Shown here in pieces: positions 50,901-63,264 of a stretch of DNA of 64,000 nt (its first letter is position 1; every line of letters starts with the position of its first letter). The stretch comes from Talinum fruticosum (taxonomy: Eukaryota; Streptophyta; Magnoliopsida; Caryophyllales; Talinaceae). The notes beneath the pieces are model-generated. The model searched no databases and had not been told where the DNA came from. It saw only the letters and a program-made list of their open reading frames with translations. Both the position numbers and the translations under genes were made by a program. The stretch is from the NCBI GenBank assembly GCA_021018815.1, contig JAITYX010000008.1:2106001-2170000 (forward strand), read 5' to 3'.

Positions 50901-52138
50901 ATCGTAGTCTTTTTAAGTGAGAGATTTCAAATTCAAATCTTAATAAACTCTTATATTGTATTGATTATTGGACGAGGTAAGGAGGACTCTTTGTTGCATC
51001 CACACTTTAAGTTCAAATGACATTCACGTGAGTAGGCGTATTATAACTTAATCTTTTGATTGAGTTGGTTCTTAAACACCCTCGTTTTTTCAATTTAGAT
51101 CACATTCATACAAAAGCAAAAAAAAAAAACATTAAATGAATATGGGCTATAACTTTGGCATCTTCAGTGCAATCAGACTAAATAATACTTGAAAAAGTTG
51201 TAGCAAGCACCACCTCACCATCATTATTCCTCTCAAGAGAAAATAGAAATAAAGAAAAAGAATATAGAATCTTCTCAATAAAAGTTTTTTGTAATCTCGT
51301 CTAGAAAAAGTATTAAGTTCCAAAATTCTCCAAATATTATTATTTATTGTGTAGAGGAAGGAATTATGGTGAATAAACCAAATTGAGTTGCTTTTCTAAT
51401 TACATTTTCTCCAAAGATAATAATGAATTAATACAAGCTCAATCAACAAAAAGCCATATTCTCCATGTCTACACCAAATTATACTTTATTGTTTGGCACA
51501 AAAAATTATCAGCTAATTAGAACTTAGATGGTTAATAATAATTTTTTAAGAAAAAAATCGCTATTCATTAATAAAAAGTCATATAACATCTAAATTAAAA
51601 ATCATCTAACAAGAATTAATCTAAAACATTAAAATAAACACTCATTTTTAAAAGTTAATTAGTAAATAATATACTATCGACCGATTATAATCTCATAGTG
51701 TGTTTTCGGTCACTCGACCGTATGCTTCAATTTTCCTTAAGTCTTTCCCCAACATCGGTTAGATATAGTATAACTCTTTAGAACAAATACCTATTTGACA
51801 TATAAGTGGTTAGACTTGTAAAAAAATCGTCATAATATAACCTATGTAAATCCGTAATCAATTCATCATAAAATTGAAATAAGAACTTATATAGAATAAT
51901 ATTAGTTACTTCAATATTCAAAATACAATTATGCCAACTTTTTGCGAGTAGTTAGATGGTGGATCAAGCTGTGAAAAATAACTGGCTATGGAATTTGTAC
52001 TTGAGATTAGCGATGTCCTTTTCTCAATTGAAAGAAAATATCCTTTTTAAAATTTTCATAAGTGGAGAATATTAGAGCATTTGGCAAAGATGAACCCTAA
52101 CGTAAACCATAATTAAATATTACAAAAACCCATGTATG
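47935..52138. other. AT-rich intergenic DNA
   Basis: No gene is supported. A Stowaway-like MITE lies at 48402-48650. Short frames such as 50504-50788 give low-complexity hydrophobic translations and appear to be chance. No RNA gene was seen. Confidence 0.55.
48402..48650. mobile_element. Stowaway-like MITE
   Basis: CTCCCTGCATCCTAAAAAAG at the left and, in reverse complement at the right, AGTCCATTTGTCCCAAAATA correspond to the CTCCCTCCGTCCC ends of Stowaway elements, flanked by TA on the left. About 250 bp, no coding. Confidence 0.55.
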
Positions 52139-53878
52139 GAGGTACCCTTACATTTGGTGTAACTATTTTAAGACCCTCGAGTATGAAAAATAACTCTTAG
52201 GTACCTTAATATTTACAAATAATTATTCGAGAGGTACCTTTAGATTTGATATAACTAGTTTTAGGCCATTCGGATATGAAAAATAACTCCTAAGCACCCC
52301 TACCTTTGCAAAAAATTATCCAAAAGTATCATAAGGTTTAGTGTAACTATTTAAAGACCCCTCAAGAATGATTTTTCTTTATTGTAATGTGACATTGACA
52401 TTATATATTCGAAAGAGATTTAAAATTTTTTGTTGAGTACCGATTTTATCTCTACTTTTAATGACTGAAACTTAAAATGTTCATTTTTTACCTTCTTCCC
52501 ATCTAACAAGATAAAACTTATAATTTTTTATGTTGTAATTTTATAGTTACTTGTTTATGAAACTCTGTATTGATAAAATGTACAATTTTTTTTATGTTGT
52601 GATTTTTACAAGTAGTTTTTTAGTTGTTTAAAATTAAAATTAGAAATGTTGCAATTGTCTCCTTTTTGTTATACTCATGTAAATATAAATACAATGAAAT
52701 GTGGTAATCTAGGAAATATGCTTCAACTTACTTTTATTAAAAAGTGTAGTAGTACCTATAAAACTTAAGTCTACCATTTACATGGTTGGACATCCGAAAT
52801 AGGTATAATCCTATTAAAATTACAAAAAACACGACATGTCTTTTAAAACCCCTAAAATATATCCCTTTTGCAAATCAATTTTGAACCCAAAAGAAAAAAT
52901 TAACGATCATTCACAAGGTAACAAATAATGCACCTAGTACCAAGTAAGTTTCAATCTTTGAGAAAGAGAGATGTCATAAGAAAAAAATTGAGATGAAAAA
53001 AAAAAATAAAGGATTTATTACAACCATCCTTGTTAAGAGGCTTGGGTAGATTGTATTAGAGATTGTGTTTACTTGAGAGCTGCTTATGTTTACTTTCTTT
53101 GGTCCTACCCGCTTTTGCTTGTCCCCTTTTTTAACTTTCCTTTTTTTCTTCTCAAGTAGCCTACCATATGCATCTCTTGGTTTCCCGCATGTTTTTGATT
53201 TATCCCAATTTGTGACAATTACTACATTTGATAGAGAATTCGAAATTAATTTATTATATCAATTGTCAACAATAAATGAAGAATTATCGACACTTTAGTA
53301 CCATGTACTATCGAAAAATGATTAAAAAGTCCCTACGGTATCGAAAATAATAAATTATTACTTTGAAGTATCGTATAATATTGTTTAATTATAAAAATTT
53401 ACCTTTTTATAACTCTTAAAAAGATAACTTTTACAATTAAACAACATTATACGATACTTCAAACTGGTAATTTATTATTTTTGATACTCGCGAGACAAGT
53501 ACATGGTACTAAAAAGTCAATTTTTCATATATAAAATATACTAAAAATATATAAATTTGAATGTTTGAAGAGTGTATAAAGCTTAAGGTACTTGATTTAG
53601 AAGAGGTATCACCCATGGTACTAAACTTATGAGTATATTTTCATTCATGATGGATCTTTAAATAGTTAGATCAAACTTTAGGGTATCTCGTGGATAATTT
53701 TTTGCAAGGTTGGGGTAACTAAGAGTTATTTTTTATACCGAGGGCGTTAAATAGTTACACCAAACATGAGGATACCTCTAAATAATTATTTGTAAAGGTC
53801 GGGGTATCTAAGAATTATTTTTCATACCCGATAAACCTTAAAATAGTTACACCAAACTTTAGGGTACTCTATGTAATT
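52139..53878. mobile_element. DNA transposon-like element with inverted ends built of 92-bp tandem units
   Basis: The left arm (52139-52372) holds two and a half tandem units of about 92 bp, with GGTACC-like words at 52141, 52233 and 52325 and the shared core ATGAAAAATAACTC. The right arm (53640-53878) holds the same units in inverted orientation, with periods of about 90 bp (GGGTATC, GGATACC and GGGTACT words near 53681, 53770 and 53861). The interior has no transposase-like ORF and contains a nested fold-back MITE at 53294-53514. The plan resembles long-TIR or fold-back DNA transposons with repetitive ends. Terminal duplications were not identified, so borders are approximate. Confidence 0.55.
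53294..53514. mobile_element. Fold-back MITE nested in the previous element
   Basis: TTTAGTACCATGTACTATCG at the left is mirrored by AAGTACATGGTACTAAAA at the right. The two arms of roughly 100 bp pair with each other through ATAATAAATTATTACTTTGA and its near-complement TCAAACTGGTAATTTATTAT. The whole can fold into one long hairpin. There is no coding sequence. Such hairpins can be sources of 24-nt small RNAs. Confidence 0.65.
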
Positions 53879-53906
53879 TGTTTGTCACAAATTCTTTTGT
53901 TGCCAC

Positions 53907-53907
<1 letters not shown>

Positions 53908-53970
<63 letters not shown>
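53908..53970. repeat. (TTA)n microsatellite
   Basis: Trinucleotide tract of about 62 bp just outside the inverted-end element. Confidence 0.97.
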
Positions 53971-53973
<3 letters not shown>

Positions 53974-56383
53974 GTAGTATTATTTAATTAACTCTAATTA
54001 AAAATTCCACCATAATAAAGTAATACTAATAAGGAAGGAAAAAAGCATCTCATAAATAATTATAATTTTGTCAACCATGGGAAGACAGAACTGTGTTAGA
54101 CACGAGCCAGATGGAAAATTTTTATTTGTAGGTTTATTTGAAAGTTCAAACACTAAGCATTAATTATTGAATTTAAGAGTGATTAATTGATCCCATAAAG
54201 CACCCACATAGTACATGATTCTTGATTAATTTAGTCAGCAGCTGATTTTTTTTTTTTTATGGGATTTGTTGGATGTAAAGATTATTATTATTATAAACAT
54301 AATTATGTGTCACAGCATAACAGATATTAAATTTGAGGGGTCTTTTAATTACAAAAAGTAGAACTAACAAGGTTAGATGTATTGTTTTCTTTTATACGCG
54401 TTTCTTTCAAATCTTATTGCGTGATTAATTATTTGTTTATACGAAATATTTGCTTTGAGAGTATAAACTACTAAATAATAGCCGAAATTTTATTCCAAAT
54501 CTTATTTATTGAATCTAATATAAAAATCTATAATTTAACTATAATTATAATATTAAATTTATAATTTTTTAAGTAAAAAATAATATCGAGTCGAGCTTTA
54601 AGGCATGCAAAGTTCTTCTAAACTCAAACTTGAAGATAAACTTAAGAAGTTCAATGAGTTTTGATTTGTAATTGGATTAACTTAAATCTGACACGACTAA
54701 AACAACATATACCAGACTCAACTTGACTTAACTAGACTCGGTTACACACCATAGTAATTATTAATGATGTATCATAAAAGCATCTTACAACATTTTTGCA
54801 GTTTTATATAAGAATTTCGAATTACAAGAACAAAAACTTCAAAAAAAAATATCTTCGTGAAATATTAAAATATTTCTTATGCTGACAAATGTGGATTTCA
54901 ATCTTCAACCAACACGTAGGAGCATAAATCTGGTCGAGTTTTATTAATTACGATAAACAATAATATCTAAGCAGCATGAAGGTACATGAATAATTGCGAT
55001 AAATAAGAATATTATTGAGCACCATCAAACAACATATCCTCACTCATTAACTGCAAATTATAATTTTTAGTTTAGTTATGCAAAATACAGTCCTCATTAA
55101 AAGATGGAGTAGTAGCTATTGATATCGAAAAAAAAATAAATTATTTTTTATTTTTGTAATTTTAAGAAACGAGCTTGAGAGTAATAGACGAGGTTAACTT
55201 TTACGTAATTATTTTTTTATCTCTGGTTGTTTCACATGGTCGAGTCAAGTTGCTATAATTGTATTAGTTAGTAAGCTTATTTTGACCTTTTTTGGTTTAG
55301 CTAATTAAATGTTGCGTTTAGTAATTGTATTTTTGTATATGTTTTTTCAGGTTTCGTCCAATTAATAATGGGAAAAAAATGCAGCCGTAGCTAATTAATT
55401 AGTGGCTGATACTCCAGTCCAGTGTTCAACTTATCTATGAATAAATAAATAAAAAAATATAATGTGACTTTTGCATCAAAATAGGGTTGATGACAACAGT
55501 ACTAACCTAGGACATATATAACACCTTGCTACAGGTGTAACTAAAGTACAACATCCATGTACTTGAACCAACCCAAAACAAAGGGTAATTAAACTTAGTA
55601 CACCTATTATAGCTAGGACATAAATATCAATATTTATACTATAAATTCGAGACTGTAATTTTAATGATATGGTGCATTTTGGAAGAGGTTTCTTTTTTAA
55701 AAAAGTCTATAAAAATAAAGGATAGATTTTGAAAAAATAAAACAATTAATTACTTATGATAACTTGATTTATAAACCTGAGATTATAATATAATTTGTAT
55801 ATTTAAATAAAAATCTACACTGCCCATCTCCTCCAGCTGCACCCTCCTTTTTCTTTTTTTCCATTCTCGTCATCAAATTTCCCTTTTCCTTTTGAGTATG
55901 GGAATAAGAAATTTTACATATACAACACAACAATATCCAATTTTATGTTCACTACAATTTAATAATGTTAATTAATTTTTAAGGGAATTTATATAAAATT
56001 TTTGAAGAAATTTACACAATTTTTTAAACTAATGATATATGTTATTAATAATATAGATCCTCCTACAGTAATTTTTAAAACCAAAATACAAACCTTAGCT
56101 TAAAGTACTGCATCATAAACCAGAGTTTATCTTATATAATAATTTATTTTAATTTTCTAAAACTTGCCTTCTATTTGTTTTAATTCTGAAATAATGATTG
56201 ATGAGGATCAAATGAGAATATCACATTTCAATTTCATTAACATCATCATGCATGCAACTTCCCTCAAATGAAAAAAAAAAAGAGAAAGAAATGATAACAG
56301 TCATCATGCCAATAAAGAAAGGAAAAAGAAACAAAGGAAGGAAGGGTAGTTATGGAAAACACTGCACAGAGATTCTTCCACTT

Positions 56384-56389
<6 letters not shown>
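53971..56389. other. AT-rich intergenic DNA, no gene seen
   Basis: No ORF of protein-like composition, RNA gene or clear repeat boundary. Confidence 0.55.

Positions 56390-56437
<48 letters not shown>
56388..56437. repeat. (TA)n microsatellite
   Basis: TA tract of about 48 bp. Confidence 0.97.
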
Positions 56438-56439
<2 letters not shown>

Positions 56440-56958
56440 CAAAGCCCATGATTGAGAGATGTGGCTGATTTCAGGCTCTATGTTTGGATTCCCTTCCCCC
56501 ACTTTTCCACCTCCTCTTTATAAATTATTATTCTTTTTCATACTTCTATTAATTCCCAGTAAGAAGAAATTAAAGGAAAAATCTCAACATTTTCAAACAA
56601 CTAAAATATTTTTCACCCTAAAATCATGTTATGCTTATACCAAAAGAAAATGTAACAATAATTTGTTCTCTATTTTTGTTTCTTCCTTGATAGGGGTATA
56701 TATAGTATCCGATAGTCGCATATAATACCAAAAGAAAATGCAGGAAATGTAATCATCCAACCGAGAAATAAACCTAGTAACTGATAAAACGAAACAAACT
56801 CCACAAAACAAACCTAAACTGTTTATCACAAATAACCCAATCCACCTTTGATTTTTGCTGGAAAGAGATAGTCAACAAAAATTTATACCTAAAAAGATCT
56901 GTCACAACAACTCAATTTATAGAGAGATTGAGTTAGGGTTTTTGAAATCTCTGCAACA

Positions 56959-57072
56959 ATGCTGGTTTCCTCTTCTACCACCACATTCACATCAGCCAAG
57001 CCTTGGTTGATTCCCCCTCTAAAGGCCTACTCTTCGTCCACCTCCTCATTCTCACCCCCACATCCAAGTTGA
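56959..57072 (+). pseudogene. Possible truncated gene 5' end with a transit-peptide-like start
   Basis: A 37-codon frame preceded by a leader typical of plant genes (TTAGGGTTTTTGAAATCTC then CAACAATG). The peptide begins MLVSSSTTTFTSAKPWLIPP and is rich in Ser/Thr, with few acidic residues, as in plastid or mitochondrial targeting peptides. It stops at TGA at 57070, and the following 60 bp keep a GC-richer composition before AT-rich DNA resumes. It could be the first exon of an undetected gene, since a splice donor might precede the stop, or a partial duplicate. I cannot name the parent gene. Confidence 0.25.
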
Positions 57073-58394
57073 ATTCCACTCAAACAGCTGCTCTCTCATT
57101 ATTCAATTGATAAAACACCTTTAAAATACAAAAATGATATGTTTTGATTTTTATTTTAGTCAATATTTAAAGATGCGTGATATATTTTATAACATATTCT
57201 AAAAATAAAATTTTCATAAATAGAAGTACTCTAAACGACATGGTTAGAAGGCAAATATATTTACTAATAGTGCCCTCATTAAAATATGTGCTTAAGACTT
57301 TAGTTAGATGTTTCCTAATTAAAATTTAACATGGGTGATTTGAAAGTGATTTTTCATCGAAAACACATAAATTCAAGTGATTTGAAAGTCTTTTTTTTTA
57401 AAAAAGTCATTAAGATTCAAATAATACTGAAAACATCCGTCTTTATTTTTTAAATATTGAGGCACAATAAATCCAAAACTCCATTTATATTTAAAACCAA
57501 AATGTATATGTATTCTCCCAACCTTAAGTTGTTCATACGTCCTACATAAAAGTCAAAATATGTATACTAATATATACAAGATATTTATATTTAAATCACA
57601 TATGTTCACACAAGGGTTCAATATAGAGACCAAAAAATAAAATATTATATAGGATACATTCCTATCCGATGGAAGGTTTGAAAATGACATTTGCCTAATA
57701 ATTTTTTAAAAAATTTTTTTTATTGATTTGTTTGTTTGAACTTAGAATAATTTTTAATGGAAAAAGAAAGGGCTCAAAGAATACGTCTCCTTTTTTGACC
57801 TTTGCACTATGCCTTTTTTTTTTCTTTGTATTTTTTGAAAGATTATTTTCATAAAAGAATTATATGTTGACTTGAATAATAAAATACAAATTCTAATCAA
57901 ATTCTTATTGTAATTCAATTACCTCACGTATAAAATTGGATGGTATGTAAACGTGTGTCCACACATAAGCAATGGCGATTTCCTGCCCTGTACATATTTT
58001 TGACTACTTAATTAACCAAATATTATAAATATTTTATGCAAGTTGAAAGGATTTGAATATATTATAAAATTTAATTTACGAGTCAATTATTCAATTTACA
58101 ATTAATTTTCTTATATTTGCAATTCTATGTGACTGATGTTCTATAATGAATGAATCAGCATAATTCTTCTAAGTTTATCCAAATTCTATGATCACGTTTT
58201 ATGTAATATTATATATATAACTAATAATGAAAAAAACCATAATAATGATATTAGTTATTGTTTGATTAACATTTTATTACTTCGAGGGTTGGGGGACATC
58301 TTTCACTTGAGTTAAGAGGGCAATATTCATCAAAAAGAAAAAGAAGAGCCACAAATAACTGCATTATGTACATAAGTAACATAACATACTCCCT

Positions 58395-58540
58395 TCAGCT
58401 AGTTTAACTATTAAATTTATCGAATACATTTATTTAACAAACAGCTATCTACTCATAGCTATTTACTACCTAAATATTTATCCGTTACATAAACAGGTTA
58501 TCCGCTACTCAAACAACTGATTTTGTCGAACAACGCCTAA
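58395..58540. repeat. Fragment related to the MITE at 61.1-61.5 kb
   Basis: ATAAACAGGTTATCCGCTAC followed by TCAAACAACTGATTTTGTCG closely resembles 61482-61520 and its surroundings. It is probably a partial copy of the same non-autonomous element. Confidence 0.5.
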
Positions 58541-58846
58541 TGTTAAAATTAGAAGTAGATTGTATTAGTGAGTTTTAGGTGGCTTAGATTAGATTTCAAA
58601 GGTGGGATGAATGATGATGATAGTGCGGGTGGAATAACATTATCAAAGAGGACCACCACCTTTTTTTGTTATCAAGAATTGGAATTTTTGATTGGAAAGA
58701 AACTGAGGAATTTCCCTCTCTTTCTTTCTTCATCAATGGCCAAGTGTGCCTTGTGGTTAAAAACCCACTTTTATGCACTTGTAGATGGGCCCAAAAGTCC
58801 AGATAATAGACAACGAGGCCCACTCAACTTTGCAAGGTAGAGATAG

Positions 58847-58869
58847 AAAGAGAGAGAGAGAGAGAGAGA
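58847..58869. repeat. (GA)n microsatellite
   Basis: Short GA tract of about 22 bp. Confidence 0.9.
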
Positions 58870-61105
58870 TCCTTCCTCCAACTCCCCAAGTCATTCAAGT
58901 ATTCAACCAACCATACATGTCACATGGTTTGAGGGGCCCATTTCCCATATTAACACTTTTCTTGCACTCCTACACAACATGTATAAAAATTAACACCACA
59001 ATCAAAAGCAATAGTGGGCTACTAGAGTGTGTATTTTCCCATTTAATGCAAGCCTGATTTGTAAATTTTATTTTGAGAAAAAGATGTTACGTATTCTTAC
59101 ATATCACGATTGTATAACTATACTGATACTGATGACTCAATATGTAAGAGTATCACGTATATTTTGGGTAGTACAAGATAGCCGATAACTCACTTTATGT
59201 AAGGAATGCTTTTTGAAGTCTTTTAAATATTAGTTTCTACATGTTAAATTATAGCAATTAACTTTCTTCTAAATATGCTTTAGTTGTTTTCTTCTCATAT
59301 TGAAAAAGATAAGGGTACCCTTTTGTAAAGTAGATTTCGAAAGCGTAGCAATAAAAAAGGCACGGTTGAAAAGAAATTGCGTGTTGATAAACTCTACGAC
59401 TGTTTAGTTGTAGTAATGATCGACACAATTACTTGATCGTACGAATAACCTGGAGAGGGGAATGTACAATTCTTAATTTGATAGTACGAGTTGATGGATG
59501 ATGCTTTTCATAGGTTTGTTGGGGGATTTATGATAAGTATGGAGATTAGTTTTTTATTTATTGGTAATTACAAGCACTGGTACTCTTCCTAGTAATTAAG
59601 ACTTTTGCTTAAGGTGCGTGTGGGTCTTAGTGAGTTGTGATTAGTCCTTAATTAAACACCTTTCTCACCGTCCAATAATGCCTCACATGGCCACACGTCT
59701 TTACATGAGAGGCTGACACGTGGGTGGCCTAGATTGGAGGATCATTGTGCCTTGGTTTGTGGAGGGTGGGGATTATTATATGGGCACGCCAGAATCTTTT
59801 ACTATTTTTTCCCTTTTTTTCTTTTTGTGGGAGTTTTTGCTTGTTTTTCAAGTTTGATTATTTACTTATTTTATTTATAATATATTATTTTTTAAGGTGT
59901 GAGAAATACAATGAAATATTACCTGATTAAAAAATTTATTAAAATTGTCACAAAGTTTCATTAAAAATAAAAAATAAGAAGAAAAAAATAATTAATAAGG
60001 ATAAAATTAAGTGACGAGACACTATAAAATAAAATAAAAAATCAGTTCATAAGGAGTACACATCATCTAATGTTAAGTTTTCTTTTATGAGTTTCAAATT
60101 TTTAAATCATAATTCACATAGGTTGCAAGGAAAAAAAAAATGAAGAATTACTTAATAAATAAACACCAGAAAAAAGGTTTATGAAAATCTAGTATTCTCA
60201 AAATAGGAGCAAGTTAGGAATATAGTAAGCATATTTAGCCCATCTCGTTAATCATAAAACTCTACTTATAATCATGTTACTATTTTAAAATTAATAGTTT
60301 AAGGTGTATAAAACATTACTTTTAAATTTTTAATACATTAATAATTTAAATAAATATTAAAAATTTTAAAATTTAATATTGGAAACTATACTCCATCACA
60401 TGATCGCAACATTCCCAATAAGATTGATATTTATTTTTGTTATAATTAATAGACTAAAATATAGATAGAAAAAAAAATAATTAATTAGGGTACATGTTTG
60501 GCTTTATTCTAATTTGGTTAATTAAGGTTGATGGATTAGACTGTGTAGTACTAAAGCCACTTTAATCAACGACTATCAAGTACAGACAAAAATTACCATT
60601 GCTTACTTCTAAATTAATGTGCTATCTATATGTATCATGTACTCTCTTTTCTTTTTTCTTTTTTAATTTTCATAGAAGAAATAGTACATTCTAATTGGCT
60701 GCTTTTATTCAAAAGGTTTTCATAACTAGTACAATCTTAAAATTGTAGAATTTAAGAAAAGGTGGAGGAAAGGAGTATTCATATAAATATATTTTTTTTA
60801 ATTTTTTTGTTTCAAGCATGCCAAGAAATAAGGTGATTTTTTACTAAGGTTTAACTTACGGAATTACAAATTCTTATAATTTTTTTTTACAGTTACTTAC
60901 AACTTTGATAAACAATTTTACAATCATCGTATAACTCCTTACGACTTTAGAGTTAATGAAATAAGGCCCAAGTCATTTAGATATTAATAACTAGGAGATC
61001 AAAATCTAGAAGATACATCTGCGGTCACAGTAGCCTTATCTCAATAATAAGGAGAATGCAAACTTAAATTCTTGAAAGTGCATTTGTTGAAATAACTTTT
61101 ACCTT

Positions 61106-61535
61106 AGGCCATGTTCAGCAACAACGTTTGGAATAAATTTTAGCGTTTTGACCAAGTCAAAAAATAGTGACTAACCAAATATTAGCGTTCGTTAAGATAG
61201 TGTTTCGACTAACATTTGTAGTAACTTATAACATTTCAAGTAGTGTTTTTGAAAAGTTCATAATATTAGCTTTTCATATATTTAAAAGTAGCTCTTTTTT
61301 TTTTGACAAAAACATCCCTTCATTAATTTATATTTGACAAATTATCTATAACCTTTTACGTTAATTTACAATAATTAGCTAACTTAACAACTAAATTTAC
61401 CAAACACATTTATTCAACCGTTCAATTGAACAACTATCCGCTAATAGCTATCGATTACTTAAACAATTATCGGCTAAATAAACAGGTATCCGCTACTCAA
61501 ACAGACTATTTTGCTAAACAAAAACACAAGCCATC
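61106..61535. mobile_element. MITE, possibly hAT-like
   Basis: The left end GGCCATGTTCAGCAACAA and the right end (reverse complement GGCTTGTGTTTTTGTTTAGC) have the GGCCTTGTTTGGC-like character of many plant MITEs. The right half is repeated at 58395-58540. No coding sequence and no clear target duplication; superfamily uncertain. Confidence 0.35.
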
Positions 61536-61644
61536 ACATTAAAGCTATGTTTTTCAATAAATTTGTGCTGGTCAAGTTAAGCTTTATAATGTATACAATA
61601 TGAAAAACTCCCTCTACTGTTTCAAGTAGTGTTTTGTTATGGGT

Positions 61645-63264
61645 TAGACATTTGGCATATCACCATTGGCTTTTTTATTTTATTATTTTTTTAAAATATT
61701 ATGAAAGCCTTTTAACAACCACTTTATTACATATAAATTTTAATTATAAGTGAAATGAAGTCCATTCACTACTCTTGAATGAATATGATCATCATTACAC
61801 TTTATTACCTATAAATTTTAATTATAATTATAATCAATGTTATATTTTATCACAAAGGATTATTCCATTACTTCAACACCTATAAAATTAAATTATTTAA
61901 AAAAATTGATAAAAATAATATTTTTGTATATAAATAATCTAATTGTTATAAAAAAACTATAATATAATATATTTATTAATATTAGCCTTAAAACTTATAT
62001 AAATTAAATAGATTAAAATAATTACGATAACTATAATATAGTTATAATTTAAATTATTTTAGTTTTTTAAAAAAAAAAATTTATCACAAAATTTTTAAAC
62101 ATTCAATTGTCTTTATTTTATTTCATATATTTAGTTACCTACAACAAACTAAAATCCATTATATATAAAATGAAAAGTTATCATTGGCCGTTGAAATTTT
62201 ACTTTATTCTTTTCAATTATATAACTAATTAATAGGCAACATTATTATTAATATACAACATTTCAATTTTGACTCATAATATTAGATGAGAGAAAGAATG
62301 TCAATTATAATTAAGCTTCCAAAACCGTATGTTTTGTTGAAAAATTCATGGGATATTAATTGATTAATACTAGGAATTGATTATAAAATGGGACAAAAAA
62401 TATACTTATATTAGGGTAATCCTTCTACTTCTCTTCTTTCTGCCGTTTTTTTATTTAAAAAAATCATTTTGATTTTATTTACATATTTTGTCTTGATTTA
62501 ATATATCAGCTATTGTCCCATCTTTCGATAAAAAAAATATATCGTCCATCGTTGTTTGCATATTTTTGAGATTGTTTTTGCATATTATGTACTTTTATTG
62601 AATTAATTTAGTTTTTTATTAACTTTAAATTATCCTCTCCCTTATTACATATATGTATTGATAATGCACATGATTTTACAATCATTAATGTCTCGTTTTC
62701 TATTTTTGCTTATTTTTAATGTAGGTTTATTATTCAATGGATGATGTAATTAGATTTTATTGAATAGAATTTAGTGTTGCTTAATTAGTTTATTAGTCAA
62801 TTGATTTATTAGATTAGTGTAGTTTTTGGTGACTCTTTTATATCATTCTCTTTAAGATTTATTTTTTATTTTTATTAGGCATTTAACACATATTATTATA
62901 ACTGTTTTTTTGTTTTATTGGCTATTCAAAATTCACCTAAGGTAGATGATTATTTTTTATTTTTAGAAAAAAATTAAGTTAGCAATCAGTAGGGGAAATT
63001 ATATTGATTATTTTTAACGTTTTTGCTATTATGATGAATAATTTCAGTCAAAACTATTACTTATGTCATGTTTATTGAGTATATTTATTCAAGGTTTTAT
63101 TATTTGTTTTATAAAAGGTAAAAATTACACTATATGGCATAAAAGAAATTATAATTAATTCATTGATTTTTTTCATTAAAAATATATAAAATATATTTAA
63201 ATATAAAATATATGAAGTACTTAAATAATAACACATAATCGTGCCAAGTACGAAAGTTACACTT
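61645..63264 (+). mobile_element. Helitron-like element, copy C
   Basis: Similarity to copy B begins at TAGACATTTGGCA (61645; 1555 in copy B) and runs through the whole element to the 3' end, including GAATTTAGTGTTGCTTAATT at the position where copy B carries the solo LTR. The 3' end near 63239-63264 keeps a degraded hairpin and ACTTG in place of ACTAG. Non-coding; the first 40 bp seen in copy B are missing here, so it may be slightly 5'-truncated. Confidence 0.55.

Larger units (their letters stand above)
57080..61105. other. AT-rich intergenic DNA
   Basis: No gene is supported. The segment 58395-58540 is related to 61380-61540 (see the MITE entry). A GA tract lies at 58847-58869. A GC-richer patch around 59590-59790 has a perfect G-box in ACACGTGGG (CACGTG at 59717-59722) and looks like promoter DNA, but no adjacent gene was found. 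Confidence 0.5.
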
